The notes under the pieces: generated by a model
What the model saw: only the letters and a program-made list of their open reading frames with translations
Told to the model about the DNA's origin: nothing
The model's database searches: none
In this document: positions 20,757 to 21,404 of the stretch, piece by piece
Layout: each line of letters opens with the position of its first letter
How positions within the stretch are numbered: the stretch's first letter is position 1
Assembly: GCA_014904845.1 (NCBI GenBank)
Contig: MU119752.1
Coordinates: 1-21,404, forward strand
Direction of reading: 5' to 3'
DNA: 21,404 nucleotides
Origin: Acephala macrosclerotiorum
Taxonomy: Eukaryota > Ascomycota > Leotiomycetes > Helotiales > Mollisiaceae
Position numbers and translations under genes: made by a program

Positions 20757-21404
20757 ATATACGATTTTTATTTTTTAATTACGATTATTAAAAAACTTTT
20801 CGACGTTATTAAAATATAAATTAATAATATATTTATTTTAACAAAAAAAAAATTTTATTTTCGAAAAAAACGAATTTAATAAAATTAAATTTTTAATTAA
20901 ATTTAAAAAAATTTTAATATTAAAAACGTTATTAATTTTTAATAAATATATTTTAATTTAATTATAATAAAAAAATTAAAATAAAAAAATTAAATTAATA
21001 AATATTAAAAATAATAAATTAAAAAAATTTATATTATTATAATTTATTAATTTAAAACAATTTTTAATTTGTTTATTATTATTTAATATTAAAATTTAAT
21101 AAAAAAAAAATTATTATATTAAATAAAAAATTAAAATAAAAAATTAAAAACTTAAATATATTATTTTTAATTTATTTATAATAAAATATTTCGTTTTTAT
21201 TAATAATTTATTTATAAATAATAAAAATTATAATTTTTAAATTAAATATAAAATTATTTTAATAAATAAATATTAATTAAACGATAAAAAACTCGAAATT
21301 AAAAAAAGATTTATTTATTATAATTTTATTAAAAATAAACGCGTTATTAAAAACGTTTTAATTTTTAAAATATATAATATAATAAAAAAAATCGATATAA
21401 TAAT
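20757..21404 (+). repeat. Long direct repeat, copy B
   Basis: Aligns with 1-535 in the same orientation up to the last base of the window, where both read ATCGATATAATAAT. It keeps more CpG than copy A. A 36-base duplication at 21181-21216, bounded by AATTTATTTATA on both sides, is absent from copy A. Copy B must continue beyond the window, because copy A continues after 535. Confidence 0.85.

Larger units (their letters stand above)
16301..21404. repeat. AT-rich RIP-mutated block 4, CpG-retaining
   Basis: No gene can be supported over 5 kb. From about 16900 on, CpG sites are frequent while other C and G bases are rare, which contrasts with blocks around 5100-7680 and 11600-13680. It includes segment Y copy 2 (17005-17044), a 23-base direct duplication (17327-17437), a run of 24 A at 20423-20446 and the long direct repeat copy B (20757-21404). 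Probably one or more degraded retroelements or DNA transposons. Confidence 0.85.

Noticed and set aside
1..21404. Mitochondrial DNA, suggested by extreme AT content and GC-rich hairpins
   Set aside because: HET and NACHT-ankyrin genes with short GT-AG introns, plus a RIP signature confined to blocks, indicate nuclear DNA. No mitochondrial genes are seen.
1..21404. Telomere, centromere, tRNA or rRNA genes
   Set aside because: No TTAGGG-type array and no tRNA cloverleaf or rRNA-like stretch was found. The long AT-rich blocks alone do not prove a centromere.

Overview
The window looks like a piece of the nuclear genome of a filamentous ascomycete (Pezizomycotina). Three short islands of ordinary base composition sit in very AT-rich DNA. 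In the AT-rich DNA most surviving C and G bases lie in CpG, and CpA/TpG is almost gone. That is the signature of repeat-induced point mutation (RIP), a fungal defence that turns C:G into T:A in duplicated DNA, preferentially at CpA. The gene content agrees: a HET-domain gene, a NACHT-ankyrin (fungal NLR) relic and a pogo/Fot1-type transposase relic, with short (54 and 112 bp) GT-AG introns.

Layout. 1-1900: RIP-mutated AT-rich DNA; its first 535 bases recur in the same orientation at 20757-21404. 1901-3540: first island, carrying the C-terminal half of a NACHT-ankyrin gene on the minus strand, one continuous reading frame across an intron but broken by six in-frame stops. 3541-7960: AT-rich DNA with no recoverable gene. 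7961-11180: second island, with an N-terminal transposase relic (plus strand) lying tail-to-tail against an apparently intact HET-domain gene (minus strand, two exons, 622 residues), then its upstream region. 11181-13690: AT-rich. 13690-14345: third island, a non-coding, hairpin-rich repeat. 14346-15489: AT-rich spacer. 15490-16300: an inverted, RIP-degraded version of the third island. 16301-21404: AT-rich, ending in the second copy of the window-start repeat.

How the parts relate. The only gene likely to make a full protein is the HET gene. HET domains trigger incompatibility cell death in fungi, and NACHT/NLR proteins are known partners or fusion hosts of HET domains, so the dead NLR and the live HET gene 5 kb apart on one strand suggest an allorecognition or immune neighbourhood eroded by RIP. 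The most unusual structure is the inverted pair at 13690-16300. Its two arms show the same hairpin module before and after RIP, because nearly every C or G outside CpG in one arm is T or A in the other.

Limits: the protein family calls come from recognising motifs, not from a database search, and the AT-rich blocks are too degraded to assign to transposon families by eye.
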